Shown one piece after another: positions 35,156-44,253 of a stretch of DNA of 64,000 nucleotides. Source of the DNA: an uncultured Alistipes sp. GTDB lineage: Bacteria > Bacteroidota > Bacteroidia > Bacteroidales > Rikenellaceae. The notes beneath the pieces were generated by a model, which saw nothing but the letters and a program-made list of their open reading frames with translations, did no database searches and was not told the origin of the DNA. Positions within the stretch are counted from its first letter, which is position 1. Each line of letters begins with the position of its first letter. The position numbers and the translations under genes were made by a program. The DNA is taken from positions 1,397,657-1,461,656 of the forward strand of contig NZ_OZ007039.1 in the NCBI RefSeq assembly GCF_963931675.1, written 5' to 3'.

Positions 35156-36655
35156 ATGGATTTGACGACATTCAGGCGACGTCCGACGTGCGAGGTGCGG
35201 ATCGGGCGTGTGACGATTGGCGGCGACCGCCCGGTGGCCGTGCAGTCGATGACCAATACGGATACGAACGACACGTCGGCGAGCGTTGCCCAGATCGAGC
35301 GCATCGATCGGGCCGGGGGGAAGATCGTGCGCCTGACGGCCCAGGGCCGGCGCGAGGGCGAGAACCTGGCGAATATCGTCCGGGCGCTGCGGTCCGACGG
35401 TTTTGCGACGGCCGTGGTGGCCGACATCCACTTTGTCCCCGAAGTGGCCTCGATTGCCGCGAAACATGTCGACAAGGTGCGGATCAACCCCGGCAACTAC
35501 CGCAACGACCACGGGGAGTTCGAGGCGCTGATCGAGCAGTGCCGCGAGCGGGGTGTTGCGCTGCGCATCGGGGTGAACCACGGGTCGCTTGCGAAGCGTG
35601 TTTTCGACCGTTGGGGTGATACGCCCGAAGGGATGGTCGTCTCGGCGATGGAGTTTTTGCGGATCTGCCGGGATCGGGATTTCGACCAGGTGGTCGTCTC
35701 GATGAAGTCGAGCAACACGCGCGTGATGGTGGCGGCCTACCGGCTGCTGGCCGAGGCGATGGATGCCGAGGGAATGCACTACCCGATCCACCTCGGGGTT
35801 ACCGAAGCCGGAAACGGCCTCGAAGGGCGCGTGAAGAGCGCCGTGGGCATCGGTGCGCTGCTGGCCGACGGCATCGGCGATACGATCCGCGTATCGCTCA
35901 CCGAAGCCCCTGAAAATGAGATTCCCGTAGCGCAGATGCTGGTCGCGCACTTCGCTTCGCGGCCCGGGAAGTTCGAGGTCCTTCACCCCGAACGCTACTC
36001 CCCGACCGCCTGTCGGCGCCGTTCGCACGTCACCGTGCCGTTGACGCACGACGAACCGCACGACGGATTCCTCGTTCTGGAATCCGCTTCGGGGAATCCG
36101 ACAGCCGAACTGCGCGCCGCGATCCTGAACCTCGACACGCCCGATTGCCCGGTGATTGTGAAACGCCGCTACGAGGATCCGACGCTGGAGGCCGTGGCCG
36201 TAAAGGCGGCCGCCGACCTGGGTCCGCTGCTGCTGGACGGGCTGGCCGACGGGCTTTGGATCGACGCTCCGGGCCACTCCGCGGCGGCGATCCGCGACGT
36301 GGAACTGATGATCCTGCAGGCTGCGCGCGTGCGTTTTTCGCATACCGAATACATCGCCTGCCCCTCGTGCGGGCGGACGCTCTACGACATCGAAAAGACG
36401 CTGGCCGACATCAAGGCGCGTACGTCGCACCTGAAAAACCTCCGCATCGGGGTGATGGGCTGCATCGTGAACGGCCCTGGGGAGATGGCTGATGCCGACT
36501 ACGGTTACGTAGGCGCGGCCCCGGGGCGCATTACGCTTTACAAGGGACGCGAGGTCGTTGCGCGCAACATTCCGCAGGAGGAGGCGCTCGACCGGCTCAT
36601 CGCGCTGATCCGCGAGAACGGCGACTGGACCGATGCCCCGGCCGACGGTCGATAA
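35156..36655 (+). CDS. ispG: 4-hydroxy-3-methylbut-2-enyl diphosphate synthase
   Basis: Iron-sulfur enzyme of the MEP isoprenoid pathway (makes HMBPP from MEcPP). The 499-residue protein has the N-terminal TIM barrel (TIGGDRPVAVQSMTNTDTND; DIHFVPEVASIAAKHVDKVRINPGN), an inserted central domain at about 275-390, and the C-terminal cluster domain with CPSCGRTLYDIEKT and GVMGCIVNGPGEMADADYGYVG. The inserted domain marks it as the three-domain type of Bacteroidetes, but the total is shorter than the 600 or so residues I would expect there. ATG 35156 follows the promoter; the upstream codons lie in the promoter. Confidence 0.95.
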   Translation: MDLTTFRRRPTCEVRIGRVTIGGDRPVAVQSMTNTDTNDTSASVAQIERIDRAGGKIVRLTAQGRREGENLANIVRALRSDGFATAVVADIHFVPEVASIAAKHVDKVRINPGNYRNDHGEFEALIEQCRERGVALRIGVNHGSLAKRVFDRWGDTPEGMVVSAMEFLRICRDRDFDQVVVSMKSSNTRVMVAAYRLLAEAMDAEGMHYPIHLGVTEAGNGLEGRVKSAVGIGALLADGIGDTIRVSLTEAPENEIPVAQMLVAHFASRPGKFEVLHPERYSPTACRRRSHVTVPLTHDEPHDGFLVLESASGNPTAELRAAILNLDTPDCPVIVKRRYEDPTLEAVAVKAAADLGPLLLDGLADGLWIDAPGHSAAAIRDVELMILQAARVRFSHTEYIACPSCGRTLYDIEKTLADIKARTSHLKNLRIGVMGCIVNGPGEMADADYGYVGAAPGRITLYKGREVVARNIPQEEALDRLIALIRENGDWTDAPADGR

Positions 36656-36797
36656 GCGGCTCCGTCCACGAGCCGGCCTCGCCCCTCTCCTCCGGAAGCC
36701 GGATCCGCCTTGCCGCCCGCTTCCGCCTTTTGAGGGACCGGGATACCCTCTGACGCATGAGATCCCGCTCCTTCCTGCTTGAAAAAAATTCCCGGAT

Positions 36798-37400
36798 ATG
36801 ACCATTCTTCCCCTTGCCTACCTTCCGTCGGTGTCGTACTTCACCTGCCTGCTGCACGACGAGTGCGTCGTGGATCTGGGTGAGCACTTCGTGAAGCGCT
36901 CCGAGCGCAATCGGGCCCGGATCCTGGCCACCGGCGGCGTGATGGAACTCACGGCGCACGTCTGCCACGCAAACCGACCCCGGCAGCCCATGCGCACCGT
37001 CCGCCTCGACTACTCGAAACGCTGGCAGCACCAGCATTGGGGGGCGCTGGTCGCCTCCTACCGTTCGTCGCCCTATTTCGAACACTATGCCTCCCGTTTC
37101 GAACCCTTCTACCGCCGGGAGTACGGGTTCCTTGTCGACTACGACCTTGAACTGCTGGAGACGCTTTGCACGCTGGCCCGGATTCCGTTTCCGCGTCTCT
37201 GCGAGACCTACGTCGAGGCCCGGCCGGGCGATCTGGACATGAGGTCCCGATACGCGAAGGACCCGGCTTTTGCTGCCGAGTCCTATTTCCAGGTCTTTTC
37301 CGACAGGATGCCTTTTGCGCCTAATTTGTCGTTTGCGGACCTGTTGTTCGCCGAGGGGCCTGCATCCGTTTCGGTTTTAGAACATTGCCGACGAGGATAG
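36798..37400 (+). CDS. WbqC-like protein
   Basis: A 200-residue cytoplasmic protein resembling the WbqC family: LPLAYLPSVSYFTCLL at the start, then the basic block VKRSERNRARILATGG and LDYSKRWQHQHWGALVASYRSSPYFEHY, typical of the family. WbqC proteins are found in O-antigen loci and elsewhere; the reaction is unknown. It is convergent with the GH2 gene and the coding ends overlap by 80 bp. The 142 bp before it, after ispG, are C-rich and show no signal. Confidence 0.85.
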   Translation: MTILPLAYLPSVSYFTCLLHDECVVDLGEHFVKRSERNRARILATGGVMELTAHVCHANRPRQPMRTVRLDYSKRWQHQHWGALVASYRSSPYFEHYASRFEPFYRREYGFLVDYDLELLETLCTLARIPFPRLCETYVEARPGDLDMRSRYAKDPAFAAESYFQVFSDRMPFAPNLSFADLLFAEGPASVSVLEHCRRG

Positions 37401-39354
37401 TCACGCTGTCGCGCAGATTCCCCGCCGCCGCCTTCACTTCGACGACACCCCGCAACGCCACCGAATCGGTCCGGTACTGACAGGGTGCGTATTCGTTCAT
37501 GACGAGCGTATCGGTTCCGGCCGTGAGCAGGGGCATTCCGAGCGACGAATAGACCCTGAACACCTGTTTGTTCCCGTCGCGCAGCTTGCGCCGTTTGTCG
37601 ACGATGTGCAGCGTGGGGACCTGCCGGTTCCACATCGCCCTGTAGAGATAGAAGGCATCCTTGTATTCGCGGCGGTTGAGGGTGACGAGTCCCGATCCGT
37701 TCACGCCGTAGGGCCGACGTGCGGAGCCGTAGTCGAAGAGGCTTTCGATCCAGACGCCCCAGAAGAGCGAATCGTTCTGGAGGTTGCGGGCATACTCTTC
37801 ATGGAATCGGGTCTGTTTCTCTTCGGGGAGCCAGTTCGAACGGGGTTCGTCCTGTGTCGTGTAGCTTTTGTGCCCGAGGAATCCCTGCCCGCCGTAGCAG
37901 ACCCCCGACTTCAGGTACGACCAGTTTTTCTGCAGGAGGTCACGCCAGACGATCACGTCGTCGGTCGAACCTCGTCTCCATCCCACGGACTGTTTCCAGA
38001 CGATCAGGTCGGTGATGAAGTTCAGTGCTCCGTCCTGATCGCTGCACGCGACGGTCGGACGTGACGGATCCATCGTCCGGGCGGTGTCGTTCAGCCGTCG
38101 CAGATAGGGTGTCACGTCATCCCCGCGCATCCAGAGTTGGGAGAAGATGCCCCACATGACAACCGAGGGGTGGTTGATATTTTGGGCGATGATCTCCTGG
38201 AGCTGCTGCATTCCGTTCTCCTCGAATTCGGGCGTTGCGAAATAGGACATGTCGCCCAGGAAGGGGGCGCGGTGGAACGGCATGTCGATCCAGACGAGCA
38301 GTCCTTGTTCGTCGCAGCGGTCGTAGAGGTACTGCGCATGGGGGAATACGGCCGAGCGGATGGCATTGGCTCCGATGTCATGGATCTGCCTGAGGTCTGC
38401 ATTGTAGTCTTCGGGGACGAGTGTTCCGCCGGAGAGCGTGTTGTCGTGGTGGAACTCCACGCCGTGGATGGGGATGCGCGCGCCGTTTATCGTGAAACCG
38501 CCTTCTGTGGAGACGCTGATAGCCCGGAATCCGGTCCGGACAACGACCCGGTCTGCGATACTGTCCTCTCCGATGGCGGCCGTGACGGTGTAGAGCGCCG
38601 GGTGTTCGGGGCTCCAGAGTTCGGGTTTTTCGATCGTAAAGGGTATGGCGACGGGTTTTTCGTCGATTTTGGCTTTCTGACGTTTTGCGAAGACCTGTCG
38701 GCCGTCGGGGGCGTTGATTTCGATGTTGAGCGTGCAGGCATTTTGGCCTTTCGAGGTGAGGTGCACTTCGATTTCGCCTTCGGCGCGTTCAGCCGAGACC
38801 TCCCGGGAGTGAACGATCACGCCGTCCGATCCGAGGTAGAGGGGAGAGATGGCGGTAGCTTCGGTGACGATAAGTTCGGCTTCGCGGTAAATTCCGCCGT
38901 ACAGGTTCATGTCGGTGGATGTGGGGAGCACGTCGTTCCGGGAACTGTTGTTGACCATAACGAGCAGTGCGTTGTCGGCTCCGAAGCGGATTTTGTCCGT
39001 GACTTCGAAGGTGAAAGCCGTTCCTCCGCCCCGATGTGTTCCGACGTGGTGTCCGTTCACGAAAACGTCTGCGACGCTCTGCACGCCGTAGAATTTTACG
39101 AAGAGGCGTTTTGCGGCCCATTCCGTAGGGATATACATGCCGTTCTGATAGTTTCCTGTGGTTTCGAGCCAGTATCCCTGGGCGAGGGGGTCGGTATTCC
39201 AGCTGTGCGGGAGTGTGACATGGCGTGCGTTGTCGGAGGTCCGTTCGGACTTGAAGAAGAACCGCCACCCTTCGTTGATGGGGAGGACCTCCCGGGCCTG
39301 GACCGATGTGGCGGCAAGTCCGGCGAGCAGGAGCAGCGTTATGTATCGTTTCAT
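37321..39354 (-). CDS. Glycoside hydrolase family 2 protein, possibly catalytically inactive
   Basis: A 677-residue exported protein with signal peptide (1-20), jelly-roll sugar-binding domain (FFFKSERTSDNARHVTLPHSWN; FVKFYGVQSVADVFVNGHHVG), Ig-like domain and TIM barrel (GARIPIHGVEFHHDN; RSAVFPHAQYLYDRCDEQGLLVWIDMP). In GH2 enzymes the acid/base Glu ends the strand-4 motif (NE); here it reads WGIFSQL with Gln406. The nucleophile motif SEYG reads GVCYGG with Cys486. Both catalytic Glu thus seem absent by eye alignment. It may be a binding protein or use a different mechanism. Alternative: an undercharacterised active subfamily. Confidence 0.85.
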   Translation of the reverse strand: MKRYITLLLLAGLAATSVQAREVLPINEGWRFFFKSERTSDNARHVTLPHSWNTDPLAQGYWLETTGNYQNGMYIPTEWAAKRLFVKFYGVQSVADVFVNGHHVGTHRGGGTAFTFEVTDKIRFGADNALLVMVNNSSRNDVLPTSTDMNLYGGIYREAELIVTEATAISPLYLGSDGVIVHSREVSAERAEGEIEVHLTSKGQNACTLNIEINAPDGRQVFAKRQKAKIDEKPVAIPFTIEKPELWSPEHPALYTVTAAIGEDSIADRVVVRTGFRAISVSTEGGFTINGARIPIHGVEFHHDNTLSGGTLVPEDYNADLRQIHDIGANAIRSAVFPHAQYLYDRCDEQGLLVWIDMPFHRAPFLGDMSYFATPEFEENGMQQLQEIIAQNINHPSVVMWGIFSQLWMRGDDVTPYLRRLNDTARTMDPSRPTVACSDQDGALNFITDLIVWKQSVGWRRGSTDDVIVWRDLLQKNWSYLKSGVCYGGQGFLGHKSYTTQDEPRSNWLPEEKQTRFHEEYARNLQNDSLFWGVWIESLFDYGSARRPYGVNGSGLVTLNRREYKDAFYLYRAMWNRQVPTLHIVDKRRKLRDGNKQVFRVYSSLGMPLLTAGTDTLVMNEYAPCQYRTDSVALRGVVEVKAAAGNLRDSVTILVGNVLKPKRMQAPRRTTGPQTTN

Positions 39355-39448
39355 GTCAGAAAACGTTTAGGGGTGATAGGGACGTTCCGGAAGCTGTATT
39401 TCCGATTGAGGAGATTTTCATGTCGTGCGGGCTGCCGGGCTCCAACTG

Positions 39449-39479
39449 CAAAGATAATACAACGCGGGTTAAAAACAAA
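39449..39479 (-). promoter_or_regulatory. Promoter of the GH2 gene
   Basis: On the minus strand TTTG (39479-39476), 19 bp, TATCTTTG (39456-39449), an exact consensus pair about 95 bp before the start codon. Confidence 0.8.
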
Positions 39480-39537
39480 CACGGGAGGTCATGGATACGC
39501 TTCGGCATCGGGGGGTAAGAATCGGGACCGGCCTGTT

Positions 39538-39581
39538 GAAAAAAAAGACCGGGCGCAGAATCCTTTCGATTCCGCGCCCGG
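39538..39581 (-). terminator. Terminator of the large lipoprotein gene
   Basis: On the minus strand CCGGGCGCGGAATC/GATTCTGCGCCCGG with a 5-nt loop, one mismatch, then a T-rich run. Confidence 0.85.
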
Positions 39582-39711
39582 CGACACCGGCTGACAGTCT
39601 CTCTAACTAACGTTGTGTTCCTCTCATTTCTCCGGTGGGGGTATAAGTCCTTTTCCGGGCTTTACGGCTTTCGCCGTATCAGTACTGAACTGTTTGCAGG
39701 TTCATACCGCG

Positions 39712-42700
39712 TTAGTTTGCGGCGGTGAACGTTACCGGGATCTCGAATACGTGAGCCTTCTTCTGGTATACGGTCACTGTGCCGGCCTTTTCAATCGGTT
39801 CCCAGTCGTAGTTGTAGGTGAACGTTACCTTGACGGTAGCCGTGACATCGTGTGCCAGCGTCTCGTTGGACTGCGGGACGGTCAGCACGCCGGTTTCCGG
39901 ATCAATTGTTACACCCGAGATCATGCCTTCGTTCTCGATATCGGTCCATTCGACCTCCTCGGCGAAGGTAATCTCGACTCCGTAACCGTTGGCCGCAGCG
40001 GCCAGACCCGTCAGGGCGTAATCCGATTCGTTTTCGTTTAGGACGAAGAGTGCGGAGCCCTTGGTATCGATTGCTACGGCCGGGTTGGAGGCGCTGGGCG
40101 TCTTGCCGTCGCTGGTGAGAGCCAGTACGCTGTTGATCAGGTTCAGCGTACCTTCTTTGCTGGAGGATACTTCCACTTTGGCACCGGTGTAGAATGCCTT
40201 CCATGCGCTGAATTGGATCGGAACGTTCACTCTCACTTCGAACTCCTTCGAATCGAGCAGCTCGCCTCTCGAATTCTTCAGTTCGGCAACGACGGGAACC
40301 GTGTTCAGGATGCAGCCGTTCCACTCCATATTATTGCCGGTGATTGCGGGGAGCGTGTTGTCGCCATAACCCGGCAGGTCCTCCTTGTCGATTGCCAGTC
40401 TGAACGAAAGTGTTGCACCGGCCTCCGTTGCCTCGTCGCTTACGAGGTATGCGTTTCCGAGGATAATATCCTTCAGCGTAAATTCAGTTCCGCTGATGGT
40501 GCCGTCGAGATCCATATACTGCGTACTGCCGTCCGTCTTCAGATACGACGGGTTCGGTTGGAGCGAGTAGATCGTGTTGGTCAGCGTGTACGAACCGGTC
40601 ATGTTGAGCTTGAAGACAACCTTGCCGTCGCTGTTGGTTCCTGCGATGTAACCGTTTTGCGGTACATTGTAGACATACGACGGCTGCTTCTGCCAGTCGA
40701 TACCCTCGCTGTCGAATGCGATGGTCAGCGTACCCTGATTGATTTCGGGCGTTACACCCAGTACGATCGGAGCAGCATCGAGTTTGGCGGTCTGTGCGAC
40801 CTTGGAGTAGTCGAGCGTCAGCGCCGAGATGAATTTGGCAACTTCGTTCTCATCGGCGAAGTAGCTGCCGACCTGAGCATAGAGATGTTTGTTGAGGTTG
40901 GTGGAGAGCGTAACCTTGTAGTCGGCATCTACGCTTGCGCCTTCATTCGAGACGGCGTAGGTCATGTCGGGCAGCCCCTCGAAGCTTACCGTACCCTTGA
41001 ATTTCACGTAGGTCTCGATCTTGTCGATTTCGTTTTCGGCGAGGAGATGAACATCCTCTTCATAGGAGATCGTGCCATCGCCCGTCAGGTAGTTCTTCAT
41101 CGTTACGACGAACTGCTGGGCCGATTCTTCGTTGAGCATCTCCTTGCGGAAGAATGTCAGCTCGATGTCGGAACCGTTGGTGACGATCTTGCTGCCCTGC
41201 GGCAGAGCCAGCGTTACGGCGAACTCTTTGGGCAGCTGGTTGAACTTCTCCCAATTGACCTGGTCGCTTGCCGGGATCGTGATTTCAGCCTCATAAGCAC
41301 CGGCGGTGTACTTGGTGTACTTGCTGTAGGACCACTTGAAGTCGAGGTTGATGTTCATGGTCTTGAGCAGGTCGCCGAGGATCGTTACCGTCGAGTAGAC
41401 CTCCTCCTGAGCCATGGCGATCTTGGTCGAACCGTTCGAGATCGAAGCCTTGTCGGTCAGTTTCAGAACGTTGCCGACTTCGGCGATCGAAGCCGCGCTG
41501 CTGTTCTCCACCGTAACGTCCTTGGTTTCATTGCCTTTGGCGGTCGGGTCGGCGGGGGTTACAACCAGTTGTTTTTGGGTTTCGTAACCGGTCGTGTACT
41601 CGATGTGGGTATGCGAGTACACGAAGGCGAGTTTCTCGGCCACATCGGCATCCCAGAGATAGGCCTCGGCAGCCTTCTTCATCGAAAGCAGCTTGTCGCC
41701 CTCTTTGTAAGCCAGTCCATATTGATCCAGCAGGGTGATGACCGTATTCATGTCGTTCCAAACGAGGTCATACGCGACGCCTTTGGCCGGGTCGTAAGCC
41801 GAAACGGGCTCTCCTTCGTCATCCAGACGTGCGAGCACGAAGTTGTCGCGGACGTTCTTCGATCCGCCGTTGGTCGTAAAGTACGGCGAGGTGATTTCGA
41901 ATCCGTAGGTCTGATTCTCCACGTTCTCGTCGCCCATCGTGCTCTTCTGCGAGAGGCTCAGCGCCACGGCGTAGGCTTCGTTGGCCTTGAGTTCGCCGTA
42001 GATTTCTTCGTCGGCCACAGCGGTGAAGATGATCTTGCCGTCATCCCACGTAACGCTTTCGTAGGTCAGCGGTTCCTGGTCGGCACGGGTAATCTTCTCG
42101 GGGATGAACTTGGCGGTCACGATTCCGTCGGTGATCTTCTGGGCAAGCGCCTCGGCCAGCGTGGCGGGAGCCACGCGGAATGCGATCTTGACCTTGGGAT
42201 TGGCGGCAAGTTCGATGCGGGTGGCGTCTCCGTCTTTTGCGGCGATGTAGTAGCCGCCGAGGTTCACGTCGAACTCCTGGTTCATGGCCGTCGGCACGAA
42301 GACGATCGACTGGATGCGGCCGGAGAGGTCATCGATAGCGCTCCAGATCTCCGCGATCTTGGCATCGTATGCTGCGAAGACATCCGACAGCTTGTTTTCC
42401 TGCAGGTAGGTGGCATTATCACCGAGGTCGGGAACTTCAGGCATGTTTTCCTGAATCAGGGCGAGGATGTTGTTGCGGAGGGCATTTCCCTCCTTCTTGA
42501 CCTGTGCAGCCATAACCTCCGTCATGGCACCGATAAGCATCTCTTGATTCTCAACGAAATAGTTCATCAGGTAGGTGCCCAAGTCGTCGCCCAGGATGCC
42601 GGCGACGATTTCCGAGACCTTTTCCTCATCCATCTGTTCGCCGAGGGCAGCCAGTACGGCGGTCGTGACCTGCTGTACCTGTGCGTCGGTGAGCTGTTTG

Positions 42701-43221
42701 TCGGCAAAAGCCTCGTCGAAGGCTGCGTCGAAATCCAATTTACCGAGTTCGGTCTGGATTGCCTCCTGCACTTTGGGAAGCAGGCTCTGCCACGTTTCTC
42801 CGGCAGCCATCTGCTCCTGGAAGATTGCTGCCACATCCTCCTTGTCGAGCATCATTTGGGAGACGATCGCCTCGATTTCGGCCTGGGTTTTGTATCCTTG
42901 AGCCTTGACGATCTCCTCTACCTTGCTGTTGAAATCGTTGCTCTTGAGCAGATCGGCCAGTTCCGTTCCGAGTTTGTCTTCGGTGACGTAATTTGCCAGG
43001 TCTGAAGCCGTGAGGAACTTGCTGAAGTCGATGCCGTCGATCTTTTCCTGCAGCGACTTCAGCGCCGAGGCATCAGCTTTCAACGCGATCTCTCCTTTCA
43101 GACCGTCGATTTCTTTTTGCAGGTTGTCGATGTCGTCGTCGTAGTCCTTGCACCCGACACCTGCCAGCATTGTTCCGCTGAGGAGCAATGCCGTGAAATT
43201 CCTGAATAAATTGTTTTTCAT
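39712..43221 (-). CDS. Large surface lipoprotein, 1169 residues, function unknown
   Basis: Lipoprotein signal with Cys24 (LAGVGC) followed by KDYDDD, an acidic +2 region like the Bacteroidetes lipoprotein export signal for surface display. Residues 28-60 are a short coiled coil (DNLQKEIDGLKGEI), residues 60-300 are acidic helices, and the rest is a chain of beta-rich repeats (VTPADPTAKGNETKDVTVEN; GVTIDPETGVLTVPQS), with few Cys. No enzyme motif. This fits an abundant surface-layer or adhesin type protein. It is transcribed divergently from a small XRE regulator, with a perfect palindrome at the likely transcription start. Its codon use looks biased and regular, as in strongly expressed genes. 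Confidence 0.8.
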   Translation of the reverse strand: MKNNLFRNFTALLLSGTMLAGVGCKDYDDDIDNLQKEIDGLKGEIALKADASALKSLQEKIDGIDFSKFLTASDLANYVTEDKLGTELADLLKSNDFNSKVEEIVKAQGYKTQAEIEAIVSQMMLDKEDVAAIFQEQMAAGETWQSLLPKVQEAIQTELGKLDFDAAFDEAFADKQLTDAQVQQVTTAVLAALGEQMDEEKVSEIVAGILGDDLGTYLMNYFVENQEMLIGAMTEVMAAQVKKEGNALRNNILALIQENMPEVPDLGDNATYLQENKLSDVFAAYDAKIAEIWSAIDDLSGRIQSIVFVPTAMNQEFDVNLGGYYIAAKDGDATRIELAANPKVKIAFRVAPATLAEALAQKITDGIVTAKFIPEKITRADQEPLTYESVTWDDGKIIFTAVADEEIYGELKANEAYAVALSLSQKSTMGDENVENQTYGFEITSPYFTTNGGSKNVRDNFVLARLDDEGEPVSAYDPAKGVAYDLVWNDMNTVITLLDQYGLAYKEGDKLLSMKKAAEAYLWDADVAEKLAFVYSHTHIEYTTGYETQKQLVVTPADPTAKGNETKDVTVENSSAASIAEVGNVLKLTDKASISNGSTKIAMAQEEVYSTVTILGDLLKTMNINLDFKWSYSKYTKYTAGAYEAEITIPASDQVNWEKFNQLPKEFAVTLALPQGSKIVTNGSDIELTFFRKEMLNEESAQQFVVTMKNYLTGDGTISYEEDVHLLAENEIDKIETYVKFKGTVSFEGLPDMTYAVSNEGASVDADYKVTLSTNLNKHLYAQVGSYFADENEVAKFISALTLDYSKVAQTAKLDAAPIVLGVTPEINQGTLTIAFDSEGIDWQKQPSYVYNVPQNGYIAGTNSDGKVVFKLNMTGSYTLTNTIYSLQPNPSYLKTDGSTQYMDLDGTISGTEFTLKDIILGNAYLVSDEATEAGATLSFRLAIDKEDLPGYGDNTLPAITGNNMEWNGCILNTVPVVAELKNSRGELLDSKEFEVRVNVPIQFSAWKAFYTGAKVEVSSSKEGTLNLINSVLALTSDGKTPSASNPAVAIDTKGSALFVLNENESDYALTGLAAAANGYGVEITFAEEVEWTDIENEGMISGVTIDPETGVLTVPQSNETLAHDVTATVKVTFTYNYDWEPIEKAGTVTVYQKKAHVFEIPVTFTAAN

Positions 43222-43298
43222 AGTGAAATGATTGAAATAAATGAGTGTGTTCGATCTTTGACTTTCAATGCGTTAAAGTTTCAGCATCAGTTTTGTTG

Positions 43299-43314
43299 GT
43301 ATCATATATGATAC
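43299..43314. promoter_or_regulatory. Perfect 16-bp palindrome, candidate operator
   Basis: GTATCATATATGATAC lies directly downstream of the -7 element of the large lipoprotein promoter, covering the expected first transcribed bases. It is a good site for a repressor, most simply the adjacent XRE protein. Confidence 0.65.
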
Positions 43315-43322
43315 GCATGGTG

Positions 43323-43353
43323 CAAATATAAAGATAAAAATTTGCACAGCAAA
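43323..43353 (-). promoter_or_regulatory. Promoter of the large lipoprotein gene
   Basis: On the minus strand TTTG (43353-43350), 19 bp, TATATTTG (43330-43323): exact Bacteroidetes consensus. Predicted start of RNA near 43316, leaving about 90 nt of leader. Confidence 0.8.
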
Positions 43354-43374
43354 ATTTTTGTCAAGATTTTTGAG

Positions 43375-43593
43375 ATGGGAATGGATTATCAGGAGGAGAT
43401 ACGATATATCTCCGAGAGAATCAAGTGTTTGAGAAAGGAGAGCCGGTTGACTGTTCAGGAGCTGGCCTATCGGTGTGACATGGAAAGATCCAATCTGAGT
43501 CGAATCGAAGCAGGCCGTACAAACCTGACGGTGAAAACGCTCTGTATTATTTGTAATGCCTTGGGGGTCAAACTTCGGGATGTGATCCGCTGA
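43375..43593 (+). CDS. Small XRE-family regulator
   Basis: A 72-residue single helix-turn-helix protein: IRYISERIKCLRKESRLTVQELAYRCDMERSNLSRIEAGRTNLTVKTLCIICNALGVKLRDVI is a complete Cro/C1-type fold with recognition helix SNLSRIEAG. ATG 43375 is chosen over an upstream TTG at 43342 that would cross the AT-rich promoter zone; ATG 43381 is also possible. It is divergent from the large lipoprotein gene and probably binds the palindrome between them. Confidence 0.85.
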   Translation: MGMDYQEEIRYISERIKCLRKESRLTVQELAYRCDMERSNLSRIEAGRTNLTVKTLCIICNALGVKLRDVIR

Positions 43594-43701
43594 GAGACAG
43601 ACTGGATCGATACCTCTGTATATATATCGGAGGCCGGGATGATGCTTTTTGGCACGTTCAGGTAATTTTTGTATCTTGCGGAGCCAATTTGAAGCGGAAG
43701 T

Positions 43702-44253
43702 TTGAATAGTATCGATCTGATCGTATGCCTGGTGGTGGTGCTGGCCGTCTGGAACGGCTGGCGCCAGGGTTTCATCGTGCAGATCTGTTCCCTGGCGGGC
43801 ATTGTCGCGGGGATCTGGCTGGCGGCGCGGTTCGGGACAGAGGTGGGCGGTTGGCTCCGCTTCGATCCGGAGATTGCCGCCGCGGGCGGTTTTGTCGTCG
43901 TGCTGGTGGTTGTGGTGCTTGGCGTGGCCGTTGCGGCGCGTCTGGCGCGCAAGCTCTTCCGGTTTGCAGGCTTCGGGGTTGCGGACATCGTGCTGGGCAT
44001 CGTGGTTTCGCTGCTGAAGTTCCTGTTGGTACTGAGCGTGCTCTTCTCGGCTTTCGACCGTTTGAACGTGGATTACAGCCTGGTCGGGCCCCGGACGATC
44101 GAGCGTTCCCGAACCTATAAGCCGGTCATGCGGCTCTCCGAATCGCTTTTCCCGTTCCTGGAATGGGTCGGCGAACGGGTCCCGGGTTCGGAATCGCGGG
44201 AGGACGAGCCAGTGCGGTCTGCCGATACGGAAAAGGAGGAATTCGATGTATAA
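43702..44253 (+). CDS. CvpA-family membrane protein
   Basis: A 183-residue protein with four hydrophobic segments. The start NSIDLIVCLVVVLAVWNGWRQGFIVQICSLAG and IVSLLKFLLVLSVLFSAFDRLN are typical of the CvpA (colicin V production) family, whose role is envelope-related but unclear. The family N-terminus demands the TTG at 43702 as start. It overlaps rsgA by 8 bp and has TATCTTGC (about 43671) as a possible -7 element. Confidence 0.88.
   Translation: MNSIDLIVCLVVVLAVWNGWRQGFIVQICSLAGIVAGIWLAARFGTEVGGWLRFDPEIAAAGGFVVVLVVVVLGVAVAARLARKLFRFAGFGVADIVLGIVVSLLKFLLVLSVLFSAFDRLNVDYSLVGPRTIERSRTYKPVMRLSESLFPFLEWVGERVPGSESREDEPVRSADTEKEEFDV

Noticed and set aside
43342..43374. An upstream TTG start for the XRE protein.
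   Set aside because: It would translate the AT-rich promoter zone into residues with no family match; ATG 43375 gives a complete fold.
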